Positions 46,177-58,700 of a stretch of 64,000 nt of DNA are shown here, in pieces; within the stretch, counting starts at the first letter, position 1; each line of letters opens with the position of its first letter. The stretch is taken from contig PUFA01000021.1 of the NCBI GenBank assembly GCA_003508835.1, positions 4,876,501 to 4,940,500 of the forward strand. Reading direction: 5' to 3'. The position numbers were made by a program, and so were the translations under genes. This stretch comes from Eonycteris spelaea (taxonomy: Eukaryota > Chordata > Mammalia > Chiroptera > Pteropodidae). The notes below the pieces were generated by a model. That model ran no database searches and was not told where the DNA came from. It saw only the letters and a list, made by a program, of their open reading frames with translations.

Positions 46177-49100
46177 GCCCCGTCCCCAGGCAGGCTGGTC
46201 TCCAAGGCACTGAACCCCACCTACCAGGGACCTCTCCGCCTCACCTCTCTCTGAGCTGAGAACCCTCCGGCCCCCAGCCCCTGCAGATGTGCATGTGCAG
46301 CGTGACAGGAGAATGAACGCATCGATGACTGTCACCTTGTCACCTGTTTGTGAGCTCCCTCCAGACCTCGGGTGTTGGGCCTGCAAAGAGGCTTGCTAAG
46401 CTCCTTGGCTGGCCACATTCTTTCTCTAGATTGCCACACGGCCTCCTGTGAGCTGAGCGGCACACCCAGTGCCAACACCCACCGAATACGACGCCAATAC
46501 CAGCTCAGAGAACGGCGGGTGTGTTGGGGTTCAGGGTGGAAGCATCATTGCTCCACACAGAGCTGCCTGGGTGGGCCAGGTCCCTGGGAGACACCAGGCT
46601 GGCCTGTGTGAGTCTAAAGCACCCAACCACAAATGAAATTGGCCCTGTCCACCCTGTCCGGGCTTCTGGAATACGACAGTGGACCCTCCAGGTCCTGGCA
46701 TGCCGGCCTCCAGGGACACGGAGGCCCACCAGGTCCTGGCTCGTGCACATCCTGGACGGAGCCTGGGCCGGGGTTGGTACACTCGGCCCACGACCCTCCT
46801 GGGCTTCACAGTTCGATTTACTGATGCAGCCCCAACACGCTCCGGATTCCAGCAGCAGCGCTCTGGGTGCCGGGAGAGCGCCCGGCAGTGTGACAATCAT
46901 TCAGCAAATGCTGGGGCCACCGTGCCTGGCACTGCTGCAGGCCACGAGGCAGCGGCTCCTAACAGAGCGGGCCCAGACCTCCTGCAAAGGGTGGCATTCC
47001 TGAGTGGGGACAGGCAGACAGGGGGTCATGGCATCACGTTCAACAGTGACCAATGACGGACGAGGGAGCCCCAAGGTGAGGGTAGCAGCATTTCCGGGGT
47101 GCACCAGTGACGCAGGGCACCGGATGGGCGTGTGTGGGTGCTTGGGGAGCAGCTGGCGGAGCCGGCTGAGGTTGGAGGAGCCAGGAAAGCGGGAGTTTCT
47201 GAGCAAGAAGCACCAGGCGCCCCTGGAGGACAGGGTCCCTGGGCTGGGGGCGGCGGCCACTCAGGCCTCCAAGCGGAGCTCCCGGGGGTTTGTAATGTTA
47301 AGGGCCCCTCTGCTTTGTGAGATCTTCCCATTAACATGTTCAGATAAACAGCCAGACAACCCATGTGAATGCTTGCTGGGGGCGGACCAGAGGTACAGGG
47401 TCTGCCCCCAGGGGCCTCTGGAGGCCCCAGTGACACAGGCTTGAGTCTCTGAAGCCCTGACAGGCTGTCGATTGGGTCCCTGGGCCTGCCCCACCCCAGC
47501 AAGGCTCAGGGCTGGGACCAGGAGGGGGCACGGTGGCTTACTGCCGGGCCTGACCCGCAGGCAGGGGTGGCATCCATGCATGCTGACCCCCGGCCAGCCA
47601 GGGCTGAGGCCCACGGTGGAGGCGTGGGCGGCACCCATGCGGGGTGCATGTCCCGTTCTCCAGGTCATATGAGGTGCTGTGACGGGGCCTGGGGCCCTTC
47701 CTTGCAACTGGCTGCGTCTCAAGTCCACATCTAAAGCCCAAGTGTTCACTCAGGTCTGGAAAGAGGCGAGAGCCTGTGGTTTACCAGGTGAGGGTCAGAG
47801 TCCAGGCTGGGGGATCAGATGGCAGCCAGGCTACCATCTGGGGGGCAGTCCAGATGGGCCTCAGAGGGGAGGGGGCCTGGCTGAGAGGAACTGGGGGAAG
47901 CATGCTCAGTCTGAAGCACCAGCCCCAGGGGCAGACGGGAGAGGGGGGTGGCGGGGGCCCTTGATGGAGATGGGAGGCGGTGGGGGGGGGCCGGCAGGGG
48001 AGGGGTTGATAGCATTATCTCCCCTTCCCCAGAGAACGCTCTGCCTCGGGCATGTGGCCCCTGCGGCAGACCAGGTCAGCTCCTGGAAGGCTCCTGTGAG
48101 CCACCCAGGGTGGGACCTCCAGCCTCGGGGCACAGGCAGATGGCCCCTTCAGGGCCCACCCTGGGCCCGGGGAAGGAGCAGGGCTGGGCGGGGGAGGGCC
48201 AGACTCTGCTTCTTCCCTTCCACGAACTCACCACCTGCCGAGCTGTCGTGCCAAAGTCCAACAGGGCTTGGAAAAGGGTTTCTTGCAAGGGCAGCACGGG
48301 AAGCTGGAAGCGCCGGCGTCTCGCAGCTTGTGGGGGAACGCGAAGGGTGGAAACCACCTATTTGCTGGGGCTGTTTTTTCTTAGACTTAACGAGCCTAGG
48401 TTTGGGGTGCAGTGAGCACAGCACTGTGGCCTCCCCCACAGCTCGGCGCTCAGCATAGTTTGCACCCCACTTGCTAGCTGGATGTGGACAGGAACAGGGC
48501 AGGACCACCAGGGAGGCCTGCATGCCTGCCTTCCTGTGTGCTGTTGTGTGTGCCCGTGTGCACGTGTGCACACATGCAGGTGCGCGCTGGTTTCTGTGGG
48601 GCTGAGGGCTTCAGCCTGTGCTGTTAAGATCTATTTCTCACGTGCCATGGGCACTGGGCCAGGGTTGAACCCCTTTTCTCTGTGGCGCCCACACCCCCAC
48701 AGAGGGGCAGTGCAGAGTGGGTGAAACGCGGGCCAGGACAGACCACGGCAGACGGTCAGGTGACAGCCACTTCCGTTGAGTCATCATCACCCCACACACA
48801 TCCGCCGGAGCGTTGGCAGCTGTGGAACCCCGGACAGTGCCACGAGGCCAGGTGGTGTGTTACCCCTCCCGCTTTCCTGTAGGGGACCCCTGAGCTTGGG
48901 GCTCAGCCACGGCCTCGCCCCTGCGCTCTGCTCCAGATGGCTGGAGCCACCCCCGGGGACTGAGCCTCTGAAGCCCACCTGCTGTGCTCGTGCTGGGCAC
49001 CCCGTTCCCAGGCCTGCTCTGGGACCCTGCCCTGGGGGTGCCTGGTGGTTTTTCAGGCTGGAAAGTCCTCTGTGACCAAATGACACACTCTCCGTGGGTC

Positions 49101-50890
49101 AAGCCTCTAACAGGGACAGCCAAGTTGCCCTCCCCCGCCCACTGCCGCGGGAGCCCAGCCTTTCCCCGGGGTGGGAACTCAGAGGCCATCCAGGGTCTCT
49201 CGCACGCCGGTTCCCGTCTGGCCTGCGTGAGGGCCGGCCGCTGACCCTCTGAGGCTCGGCCTCCGCAGTGGGGACGTGGCCAGCAGCCCGATCTCCCTCG
49301 GCCCTGCCTGGGCTGGAGGACTCAGCAGGTGAGAGTAAGAGGAGCCTGGTGGACCTTCTGTGGGCGCTGTGCTTACCTGTGCCGCGCCCCACACGTAACA
49401 AGAGATCAACAAACAATAGCTGAATAAAAGCAAAAATCCTGAGGCGGCCACATAATAGCTACGGACTCGGATCCGAGGCTGGTGTCGTGGTGCCCAGCAA
49501 GGGCAGGGGCCAGCACTCTCTGAAGCTGGGCAAGGAGGGGGCGTGACAGTTCCTCCCCACCCGCCACCTCAGCCTCCTGGTCTTCCCCTCCCCTGAGGGT
49601 GGGACTGATTTCATGGCCTCACCCCACTGGGTGCTGCTTCTACCCGCCGAGTACCCAGCTGCAGGGGCTGCCTCGCGGGGTGTCCAGGCTTGTGGAGGGG
49701 GCGGCCCGGGAAGGGTGTCACCGGCTCAGGCACCTCACCCACCGCCACCGTGGCGGAACAGTGAGGGGCTGGCTGACCTCTAGTGCAGTGTGGCTGGGAT
49801 CCTGGGGTCATCACGACAGCCCTTTAAACATATAATCAGTGAGCAGAGCAGGGGGCAGGTGTGGGACGGGGCCTCTGGACACTGTCACCACGTGCAGGCG
49901 TCAGCAGGTCCAAGCGCAGCCGCCCTCACCCCCCAGCTCAGCTTTCCCCAGATGGTGGAAAAGGAAGGCGGTGTTAGGTTTCCGAGACTGCCCTGCTGTC
50001 AAAATCTTTCACTCATTAACTCGCCGGTGCTCCGCCCGGCTGCTGGCCGGGCTGCTGTGAGCCTTGCCCCGTGCCCAGCGTTCCGGGGCCTTGGGGCCTG
50101 AGGGGAGTGCATCCTGGCCAGCACCCTCTCTGGCCAACCAGGGTGCCCCCCACGGCAGGCCCTGGCAGATGCTGGATGGGTACACGTGGCAGGCAGCCCA
50201 GGGATAGCACCGGCTCTGCTCTGCAGACCAGCGAAGCTGCCCCAGCCTCGCCAAGGCTCCCCCAGCTGGCACCCCCAGCCAGCTGACCCTGACCCTGTGG
50301 GGTCCTGCAAGGGATGGAGGGGGAGAGGACCGAGTGGACTGCTCCACACTCGCCCTGCCTGAGATGCCAGGGCCCCCAGTGGCCTTCCCACTGTCAGTCG
50401 TGGTTTCCTCACCCTCCGAACCCCAGGGCCGGTGTCCCGAGCCGACTGCGGGCGGGCGCCAGTCTACTGCTGAGAGCGGCGAGCCTCCCCCAGCCTGAGC
50501 CGGCGCCGCGTGGCACGAGGCCGGCTCCCCGCACTGCGCTCGAGGCCCCGGCCGACGCCCACCCGCGCGCCTCTGCTGGGCCGACCTGATGCGGCACAGT
50601 CGCACCTGCTCCCAGGGAAGGAGCAGCACGGAGCCCGGCCCGCCCCACGGCTGCGGCGGCCACCATGGGGCAGCGCGTACCAGCCCAGCCGCCCGCGCGA
50701 GTGTCTAGCAGTTTGCGGCCAAATCCCTGCTGCCAAGCCCCACTGCCTGCGTGACACGTTACACAGGTCACTCTCCTGGCAAGAAAGTTTCCCCGCTTCT
50801 TGACACACCCGCGCAGGAGGGTGGCAGGCCGCGAACCCACCCTCCCGCCGCGAGAGCCCGCGGGCCACCACGCCCGGGTGGAGGAAGGGG
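46177..50890. other. Intron 1 DNA, GC-rich
   Basis: No exon was recognised. About 46885-46950 carries an old repeat word ('cattcagcaaatgctgggg', then 'gcctggcactgctgcaggcc') like the fragment at 1152. A CpG-dense block at about 50430-50720 could be an intronic CpG island. The rest is unremarkable. Confidence 0.4.
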
Positions 50891-50985
50891 GCGAGTGCGC
50901 GCCGTGGGGGGCGTGGGGGGTGTGCCATGGGGGGCATGGGCGCGCCGTGGGGGTGCCTTGCCTGTCATGGGGGGCGTGTGCGCGG
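50891..50985. repeat. G-rich minisatellite in intron 1
   Basis: Imperfect iterations of 'gcgccgtggggggc' and 'catggggggcatgggc', with five or more runs of 5-6 G. It is potentially able to form G-quadruplexes on the + strand. Confidence 0.7.
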
Positions 50986-53273
50986 CTCAATGAGGCATGT
51001 GCGTGCCGTAGGGCGCTGTATACATGGGAGCTCGGCACTTTCTGTTCCTCCAAACAATAAACCCAAACTGACGGAGTTATGGGTCGCTTTCCCCTTCCGT
51101 TTTCCCCGGGGGGTGGGAAAGAAGCACCTGCCTTGCAGGAATCTGATGTATATCTTACACTCTTGTCTTACGTCTTACGATGAAGAAACCTTTTGGTTAA
51201 AAGGGATGGAATACTAATAACTTGCCTAAGAGGCAAGACCGGTCTGGCCTACAGAAAGACGTCCAATATGCAGAAACGTGACTCTGATCCCCTCTGGGCG
51301 CTGCTCCGTGGGGGACCCGGCAGGGCGGGGCAGCGCCTGCCCTTGGCCCCTGAGTGTCCTGCATTTAGGGCAAGCAGTGAGATGTGGGGACACAAAAGCT
51401 GCCCCCAGAATGGGTTCTGGTTTCATATAAATTTTAGGATTAGTTGTCCTAGTTCTGAGAGAATGCTATTGGTATTTTACTAGGAATTCCATTGACTCTG
51501 TAGATTGCTTTAGGTAGTTAGGACATTTTAACAAAATGAATCTTTTCAATCCATGAGCAAGGTGTAGCCTTCCATTTATTTGTATCTTCAGTTTCTCTCT
51601 TTAATGTCTTATAGTTTTCAGAGTACATGCCTTTCATCTCTTTGGTTAAATTTATTCCTACCTAGATATTTTATGCTTTTTGATGCAATTATAAATAGGA
51701 TTGTTTTCTTAACTTCTGATCAATTGTTACTGGTATATAGAAACACAACAAACAGATTTCTGCATACTGATTTTGTATCCTGCAACTTTACTGAATTCAT
51801 TTATTAGTTTTTTGGTGGAGTCTTTAGGGTTTTCTATATATAGTATCATGGCATCTGCAAATAGAATTTTACTTCTTTCTTCCCAATATGGATGCCTTTC
51901 ACTTCTTTTTCTTGTTTGATTGCTCTAGCTGCAACTTCCAATACTGTGATAAACAGAAGTAGTGACAGTGGCTGCCCTTGTCTCATTCCTGGTCTTAGAG
52001 AAAATGCCTTTAGCTTTTTACTGTTGAATATAATATCAGCTGTGGGTTTGCCAGGTATAGCCTTAATATGTTGATGTTTCTTCCATACCCACTTTGAGAA
52101 TTTTTATCATTAAAGGATGTTTAATTTTATTAAATGTCTGCGTTTATTGAGATGATAATATGATTTTTATCATTCATTTTGTTAATGTAGTATATCACAT
52201 TGATTGGTTTGCCTTTGTTGGCTCACGCTTGCATCCATGAGATAAATTCCACTTGGTCACGTTGTATGATCCTAATGTATTATTGAATCTGGTTTGCTAA
52301 TATTTTGTTGAGAATTTTTGCATCTATGTTCATCAAGGATATTGACCTGTAATTTTATTTTTTTTTGCAGTGTCCTTGCCTAGTTTTGGTATTAGAGTAA
52401 TTCTGGCTTCATAGAATGAGTTTAGCTGTATTCTTTTCCCTTTGACTTTTTGAAGTAGTTTAAAAAGCATAAGTGTTAATTCTTCTTTAAATGTTTGGTA
52501 GAATTCACCTATGAAGCCACCTGACCCTGGACTTTTATTTATTGTTTTTTTATTTTTATTACTGCTTCAATTTTATTGCTAGTAATTGGTCTGTTTAGAT
52601 TTTTTTTTTTAATCTCTTCCTGTTTCAGTCTTGGAAGGTAAATGCTTCTAGAAATTTATCCATTTCTTCTAGATTATTGAATTTGCTGGCATATAATGGT
52701 TTGTAGTATTCTTTAGTGATCTTTTGTATTTCCGTGTTGTCAGTTATAACTTCTCTTACATTCATAATTTTATTTATTTGGGCTCTCTTTTATTCTTGAT
52801 GAGTTTGGCTAAGGTTTGTCAATTTTGTTTACCTTTTCAGAGAACCAGCTCTTCGTTTCTTTGACCTTTTCTATTGTTTTTTAAAAATTTTGATTTCATT
52901 TATTTCTGCTCTGATCTTATTATTTCCTTTATTCTGTCTACTTTGGGTTTTGTTTGTTCTTTTTCTCGCTCCTTCAGGTGTAGAGTTTGATTTTTTTGTC
53001 TGGGATCGCTCCTGCTTGTTCAGGTTGCCTGCCTAGCTGTGAGCTTCCTTCTTGGAACCGCTTTGCTGCATCCTATCAATTTTGGAAAGTTGTGTTTTCA
53101 TTTTTATTTGTCTCAAGGTAGTTTTAATTTCCTGTTTGGTTTCCTCTTTGATTCATTCGCTATGTGGAGCATGTGAATTAGTCTCCATGTATTTGTGGGT
53201 GCTGTTGGTTTTATTCCTGTGGCTGATTTCTAGTTTCATGCCATTGTGGTCATAACGGATGCTCGATGTGATT

Positions 53274-53648
53274 TCAGTCTCCTTGCTTTTGTTTATGGTC
53301 TAACGTGTGGTCTGTCCTGGAGAAGGTTCCAGGTGCACTCGGAAAAAAAAAAAAGTGTTTTCTGCAGCTTTTTTTTTCTTCTGGATGAAATGCTCTATAA
53401 ATATCTATTAAATCGATCTGGTCTAATGTGACATTTAAAACCATTATTTCCTTATTAACTTTCTGTCTGGACAATCTGTCCATTAATGTGAGTGTGGTAT
53501 TAAAATTCCCTACTGCTATTTTATTACTGTTTCTCCCTTTACGTTCATTAATATTTGCTTTATATATGTGGGTGCTCCTTTGTTGGGTGTGCAGATATTT
53601 ATGGTTGTTATATCCTCTTTTTGGATCAACTCTTTTATAATTATGCAA
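53274..53648 (-). pseudogene. L1 ORF2 endonuclease-domain remnant
   Basis: A 124-codon open stretch encodes a recognisable piece of the L1 ORF2 endonuclease: VGNFNTTLTLMDRLSRQK, then TLDQIDLIDIYRAFHP and GTFSRTDHTLDHK. The family has GDFN where this copy has GNFN, so a conserved Asp is lost. Flanking stops and frameshifts show that ORF2 is dead. Confidence 0.85.
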
Positions 53649-54426
53649 TGGCCTTTGCCTTTTTCACATTGTTTTAAAGTCTATTTTGTCTGATATGAGT
53701 ATTGCTACCCCAGCTTTATTTATTTATTTCTATTTGCATGGAGTATCTTTTTCCTTTCTGTTCAGTCTGTATTTTTGAAGTGAGTCTCTTGGAAGCAGTA
53801 TATAAATTGGATGTTATTCAATCCATTCAGCCACTCTGTCTTTTTATTGGAGCATTTAATCCATTTACAGTTAAATTATGTGCTTGTTGCCATTTTTTTC
53901 CTCTTTTATTTTTTTAAAATTGTTTTTGTAGTTCTCTGTTTTCTTCTTCTTCTTTTGATCTCTTCCCTTGTAGTGTGCTGGTTTTCTTGAGGGTTTTGTT
54001 TGGGTTCCTTTCTTTTTGTTCTTTATGTATCTTTTTGCGGGTTTTTGGTTTGTGGTTACTGTGAGGTTTAGATCTAGCATTCTGTATCTATAGCAGTCTA
54101 TTTTAAGATGACAGGCATTCTAGTCTGAATACATTCTAAAAGGACTGCATTTTCACTTTCCCATATATGCTTGGTGTTTTTAGTGTCATATTTTAGATCT
54201 TTCTGTTCTGTGTCTCTCCCAGCTACTTATTGTAGTTTGGGTTGAGTTTGGCACTTTTTTCTTCTGGCCTTTGTAGTGACTTTTTAAATGTCTGATTCAC
54301 TGTGTTTATCTATGAAAATTTGTCCTTTATCACATTTTCTTATTTCTAGTTATGGCCTTTCCTTTTCTGCTTAAAGCATAACCTTTACCGTTCCTTTTAA
54401 AGCTGGATTAATGGTGATGAACTTTT

Positions 54427-54774
54427 TTAGTTTTGCTTGTGCGGGAAACTCTTTATCTCTCCTTCAATGCTGAGTGATGACCTTGCTGGACAAACTATTC
54501 TAGGTTGTGGGTTCTTTCTCTCGCACTTGAAATGTCCCGCCACTTCCTTCTGGCTGTAATGCTGCTTCTGAGAAGTCAGCTGATACTTATACAAGATTGC
54601 TATTGTTCTAGCTGATTTTCCTCTTGCTTCCTTCAGTATTGTGCCTTTATCTTTAACTTTTGCCACTTTAGCTATAGGAGGTCTTGGCGCGGGTCTCTTC
54701 GGGTTTGTCTTGTTTGGAAATCTCTGGGCCTGGATGTTTGCTTCCTTTCCCAGGTTGGGAAACTTTTCAGCCAT
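54427..54774 (-). pseudogene. L1 ORF1 protein remnant
   Basis: A 115-codon open stretch. It begins MAEKFPNLGKEANIQAQ, continues with NPKRPAPRPPIAKVAKVKDK and ends with QPRIVCPARSSLSIEGEIKS. These match the RNA-binding and C-terminal parts of L1 ORF1p in order. The middle is frame-disturbed and the N-terminal part upstream is not in frame. Confidence 0.85.
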
Positions 54775-55690
54775 TATTTCTTCAAATAGTTTCTGTTCCT
54801 TTCTCTCTTTCTTCTCCTTCTGGGATCCCTATAACACAGCTGTTTGTGCACTGGATGTTGGCCCAGAGGTCCCTTAAACTACCCTCATTTAAAAAAATTC
54901 CTCTCTCTGTTCTGATTTGTCGACGTCCACTAGTCTGATATCCAGGTTACCAATCCCGTCTTCTGCATTAGCTAATCTGTGTCGACTCCTTCTAGAATAT
55001 TCTTCATTTCAGTGACTGTATTCTTCATCTCTGCTTGGCTCTTTCTTAGACCTTGTAACTCTCTGCTGAAGTTCTCTCAAGTTCAATGAGAATCTCGATG
55101 ACCGTTTCTTTAAACTATTTTTCAGGCAAATTTTCTAAGGGTTTTTTTTTTCTTGGGGATTTTCCTGGTTCCTTCATCGGAGAGATATTCTTCTGTGTTT
55201 TCATTTTGTTTGACTTTCTATGTTTGTTTATATGAATTAAACAAAATAGCTACCTCTCCCAGTCTAGGAGAAGTGGCCTTGTGTAGAAGCGACCTCTGTG
55301 TGGGCCGTGTGTGCCAGGCGGTGCCCACAGAGCCTGGGGTGCTGGCCTGCTGGGCCGAGCAGCTCTGGGCAGGGGGCGGGTGCATGTGCTGACGCCTGTC
55401 GACCTGCCTGCTCCCTTTGGTCAGAGGGAGTGTGCGTGGGAGCAGGCTGCGGTGATCTTGTAGGAGGCCAGAGCCCTGTCAGGGTGGAGAAGGTGGTACA
55501 CGGTGCTGCTCACGGGCACCTCCTGCAGCTCCCACGGTTTCTCAGCCTCCTCTCCCCCGTCTTTCTCTCTCGTTCATTGCTCAGAAACTGCTCGTTCAGC
55601 GCTCAGTTGCACTCTATATAGGGTATGTCCCGGCATGCTTGTGGGAAGGGGCGAGTCCAGGGCCCGCCCGCGCTGCCACCGTCTTGAACC

Positions 55691-55965
55691 CCACTACGTA
55701 GCCCTTTTAGAAAAAAATTTGCCAACCCTCTTCTTCTCCACAGCTGAGATTTACTATTTGTGGATTCATTATGCTTTTCTTCACATCCTTACACATAGTT
55801 CCAACAGGCGTTTTTAAACCCTTGTCTGCTAATGCCAACATCTGTGCCATCTTGAGGCCCCAGTGGATTTCCGCCCTGCTTCCCTGGTACTTCATCCGTC
55901 TAGTGATTCTAACCTGTGGCCCGGGCATCGTTACCGATACATCGCAGACGTCCATGTTACGTGAG
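55691..55965 (-). mobile_element. Second L1 fragment, antisense ORF1 region
   Basis: On the minus strand the words 'cagatgttggcattagcaga', 'caagggtttaaaaacgcctg' and 'caaatagtaaatctcagc' follow the N-terminal ORF1 region of L1ME/HAL1 elements. It adjoins the 5' end of the larger L1, so it is probably an older copy into which, or next to which, the larger one inserted. Confidence 0.5.
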
Positions 55966-58559
55966 GGTCCTCTGGACAGCACAGGCTCTGCGGTTGCTGT
56001 GGCCACACTGCTGTTTCCCAGGACTAGACCGGAACTGTGGTGACAGCTGCCGAAATCTCCGTCCAGGTCCAGTGGCTCCTCGTGGCACTCAGGCCTGTGT
56101 CTCTTGCCTGGAGCCCCAGGGTCTCTGGCTGAGAAGTCACCTGCAGAACCCGGGGTCCTGCCTCTCCGGCAATTCCCTTTCTGGGACCCGCCCCCCACCC
56201 AGCCCCGCCTCTCTGCTGCTGTCTCACACTGACCTCTGTGCCGCGCTCTCCCGTCCAGGACTGTGCATTTCTACCTGCGTTTTGGCTGCTCTGCGTGGCC
56301 CCGGCTGTGACCTGCCCCTGGGAAAAGCCATGAAAAACCAGGGAAGTCCCTCAGGGCCGGTCCCTTCCTCAGAGTTCAGCGCGCCGCCCCCCTCTTCCGT
56401 ACATTGGGTCGCTCGCATCGTTTTTCAGAGCTCGTGCCTGTCACCGGGGAGGGAGTCGCCGCCGTGGGCGCCGGTCCACCGGCCCACAGCCGAGGCGCCG
56501 CACAGCTTGCCCTTGCTGTCTGGAAGTGTTTCCCTGCCATCTTCCTTACACCGGTGACATGAAGGGGAGGAGCCATCACCATTCATCCATCTGGGAGAAT
56601 TTTCGAGTGTTCTCAGACTGAAAAAAAAGTCACCTGCCAAATCGTGTGGGGTGACAGACAACCGGAAATGACACGGACGTGGCGTGGACGCAGCACCGCC
56701 CCAGCCGGGGCCGCGAAACAGTGTTGTTTTTCCCCACTGTTTGCCTTTTTCCATACGAACAAAAATCCTCTGTATTCCTTCCAGTGAGTGAAAACTGTGT
56801 GGGCCTTTCGGAGAAGCAAAGCGGAGTGATGAAGGCTTTGGAAAAGCGGACACCTGTGGCTGTCAAACACCTTCTCGGACCTTTCGGTTAAACGTGTTGC
56901 CCTCCCACGTGGAGCGTGGGACAGACGGACCCGGAGCGGGGACTGGGAGGGGCGTGGCACTTGGGGGGCAGCGCTGCGGGCGGAGGCTCTCCCAGGCGGG
57001 GCTGGTGCCCTGGTTCCTGGCCCTCCACTCCTGGCGTCACCTGACAGCACGCACCGTCACCAGCCGTAGACCCACGTGCCACATTCGGTAACACCTGCTG
57101 GGTGGCTGCCACCCGCCCTACACGAATGGCGAGGGTCCTTTTAAATGAAGTGCTCCCCTGGGTGACTCTCTGGTGCTCGGGAGGACCCTGAACACCGCCC
57201 CGTTGTTTCACTCCTCGCCACCCCCACCCCCGCCCCTTGAAGGCCTCAGGGTGAGTTCTCACCCTGGCTTCCTGCTCTCATCACAGGGGACACGTTTTTC
57301 GTGATTCGGGTGAGGGGGGCCGGTGGGGGCCCATGAAAGCTGCACCCCAGCCTGTTTAAGTAGCACCTTCTACAAAGGGATCTGTGGGAGGCGGTGTGAC
57401 AGGTGAAGGTAAACGCTGATGAGGACACAGGAATAACTCACAGCAGCAACGTTCGTGATTCAGACGTATCCTCCAGGAAGGACAGTCACAAGGCAGGGGA
57501 CCTCAGCGCTTCGGGATGCAGGCACCGCCCTTGAGCACTGGCACAAGGGCTCTCTGAGCCGGCGGTGCTCCGGGTGCGGGCGCGGGCTCTTCCTGCCTGT
57601 CGTGAGCGGCGCGCTGCCACCCCACGTCGGTGGCCACCCGGGCGGGCCCAGCCTGCCTTCGTCCTCACGGCCGTTGCTCACGCTGGCCTGGAGCGGAAGA
57701 GCGAGCTGCCTCCAGGACTAACAAGCCCATGTTTTAATTTAAAAATGGACGAAGTTTGTGTTTTACAAACATGCGGCGTTTAAAACACATGTGGTTTTGA
57801 GCACACCAAGCCTGATGCACGGGGGCAGAAAGCAGCCCCCCAGACCCGCCGGCCCCTGCAGCACCCCCGCCCCGGGAGAGGCCAGGGTGCGCGTTGCTGC
57901 ATCCGATGGTGACCTGGGAGCACCCATCCGGAGCATCCATGCAGGGAGAGGCGCGGGCCGCTGAGGTGATACTTGCAGATGCTATGAATCTCATTGTCAC
58001 TGCCCTGGGCTCGACGCTGCCACGTTCACTGTAAACCCTCACAGGGCACCGAGCAGCTCAGCCTGCATGGGGGTCCCAGGCAGTGGGGGACACACAGAGC
58101 CATCTCCCATCCTGAGCGTGCTGAGGGGCCCCCGCCTTGCCTGCAGGGAGTGCTGGAGTTAGTGCCGGGCGCCCACAAGCGTGTGTCTGCGCCTCAGTGA
58201 GCCCGTGTCTCCGTGCGTGGACCTGGGGGTCTGACATTTCAGGTCCCGCCCTGACTCGCTCGCCCCACGAAGTGACATGGGTCCCCAGGGCCCGCCCTCC
58301 CCGGAAAGGCCTGGCCCGCGGCGCTGGCCGCCTTGCCCGCGGTTAATGTACCACGGCCACACCCGTTAAAGTAAAACCAGAGGCTTTGCTGGCCGCTGCG
58401 TTCCCCGTGGACTCAGCGGGATCCACACGGAGCCCTGGGGCAGCCCCACGCAGGGCCTGACCCCGGGCGGCCCCGGGGTGGGACTCGCGTCAGCCATGAC
58501 CTTCCGGAGCCCCCGGCACCCGCTCTGTCCGGGGCCAACTCTGGATGTGGCCGGCCGGC
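55966..58559. other. Intron 1 DNA, nothing recognised
   Basis: GC-rich, with a lower-GC block at about 56590-56890 that I could not assign. No exon supported. Confidence 0.4.
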
Positions 58560-58700
58560 TGGCGCCTCCTGACCTTTAACACTGGTCAGAGGGTTTGTAA
58601 TTAGAACTAAAAGCCTGTGTCTCCTGTCCTCGCCACCCTGTGGCCCTGTCTTTTGCGCTTAATTAGCTGGAACTCTGGCTTCGGCAATCAGTTACCCGTG
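58560..58700. promoter_or_regulatory. Candidate intronic element with TTAATTAGCT motif
   Basis: A lower-GC island containing 'tttgtaattagaactaaaag' and 'gcttaattagctgg' (TTAATTAGCT at 58659-58668), surrounded by GC-rich DNA and with no repeat signature. Homeodomain-type cores such as TAATTA are typical of conserved enhancers. Unproven. Confidence 0.35.

Larger units (their letters stand above)
51421..55690 (-). mobile_element. Long antisense L1, 5' end kept, 3' end missing
   Basis: About 4.3 kb of AT-rich L1 in reverse orientation within the GC-rich intron. Read from the right it has a 5' UTR start near 55690 ('gggttcaagacggtggcag', compare the YY1-type 'caagatggcggc'), then ORF1, the spacer and ORF2. 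It stops inside ORF2 at about 51421 ('catataaattttaggattag' on +). There is no 3' UTR or poly-A. L1 copies usually lose their 5' ends, so the missing 3' end implies a later deletion or rearrangement. It is much less GC-shifted than the intergenic L1 copies. Confidence 0.85.

Noticed and set aside
51055..51061. AATAAA word as a polyadenylation site in intron 1
   Set aside because: Single AATAAA words are common by chance. No transcript end context or terminal exon is visible.
53274..53648. Endonuclease-like frame as a functional gene
   Set aside because: It is a piece of a dead antisense L1 with a changed GDFN motif and disrupted flanks.
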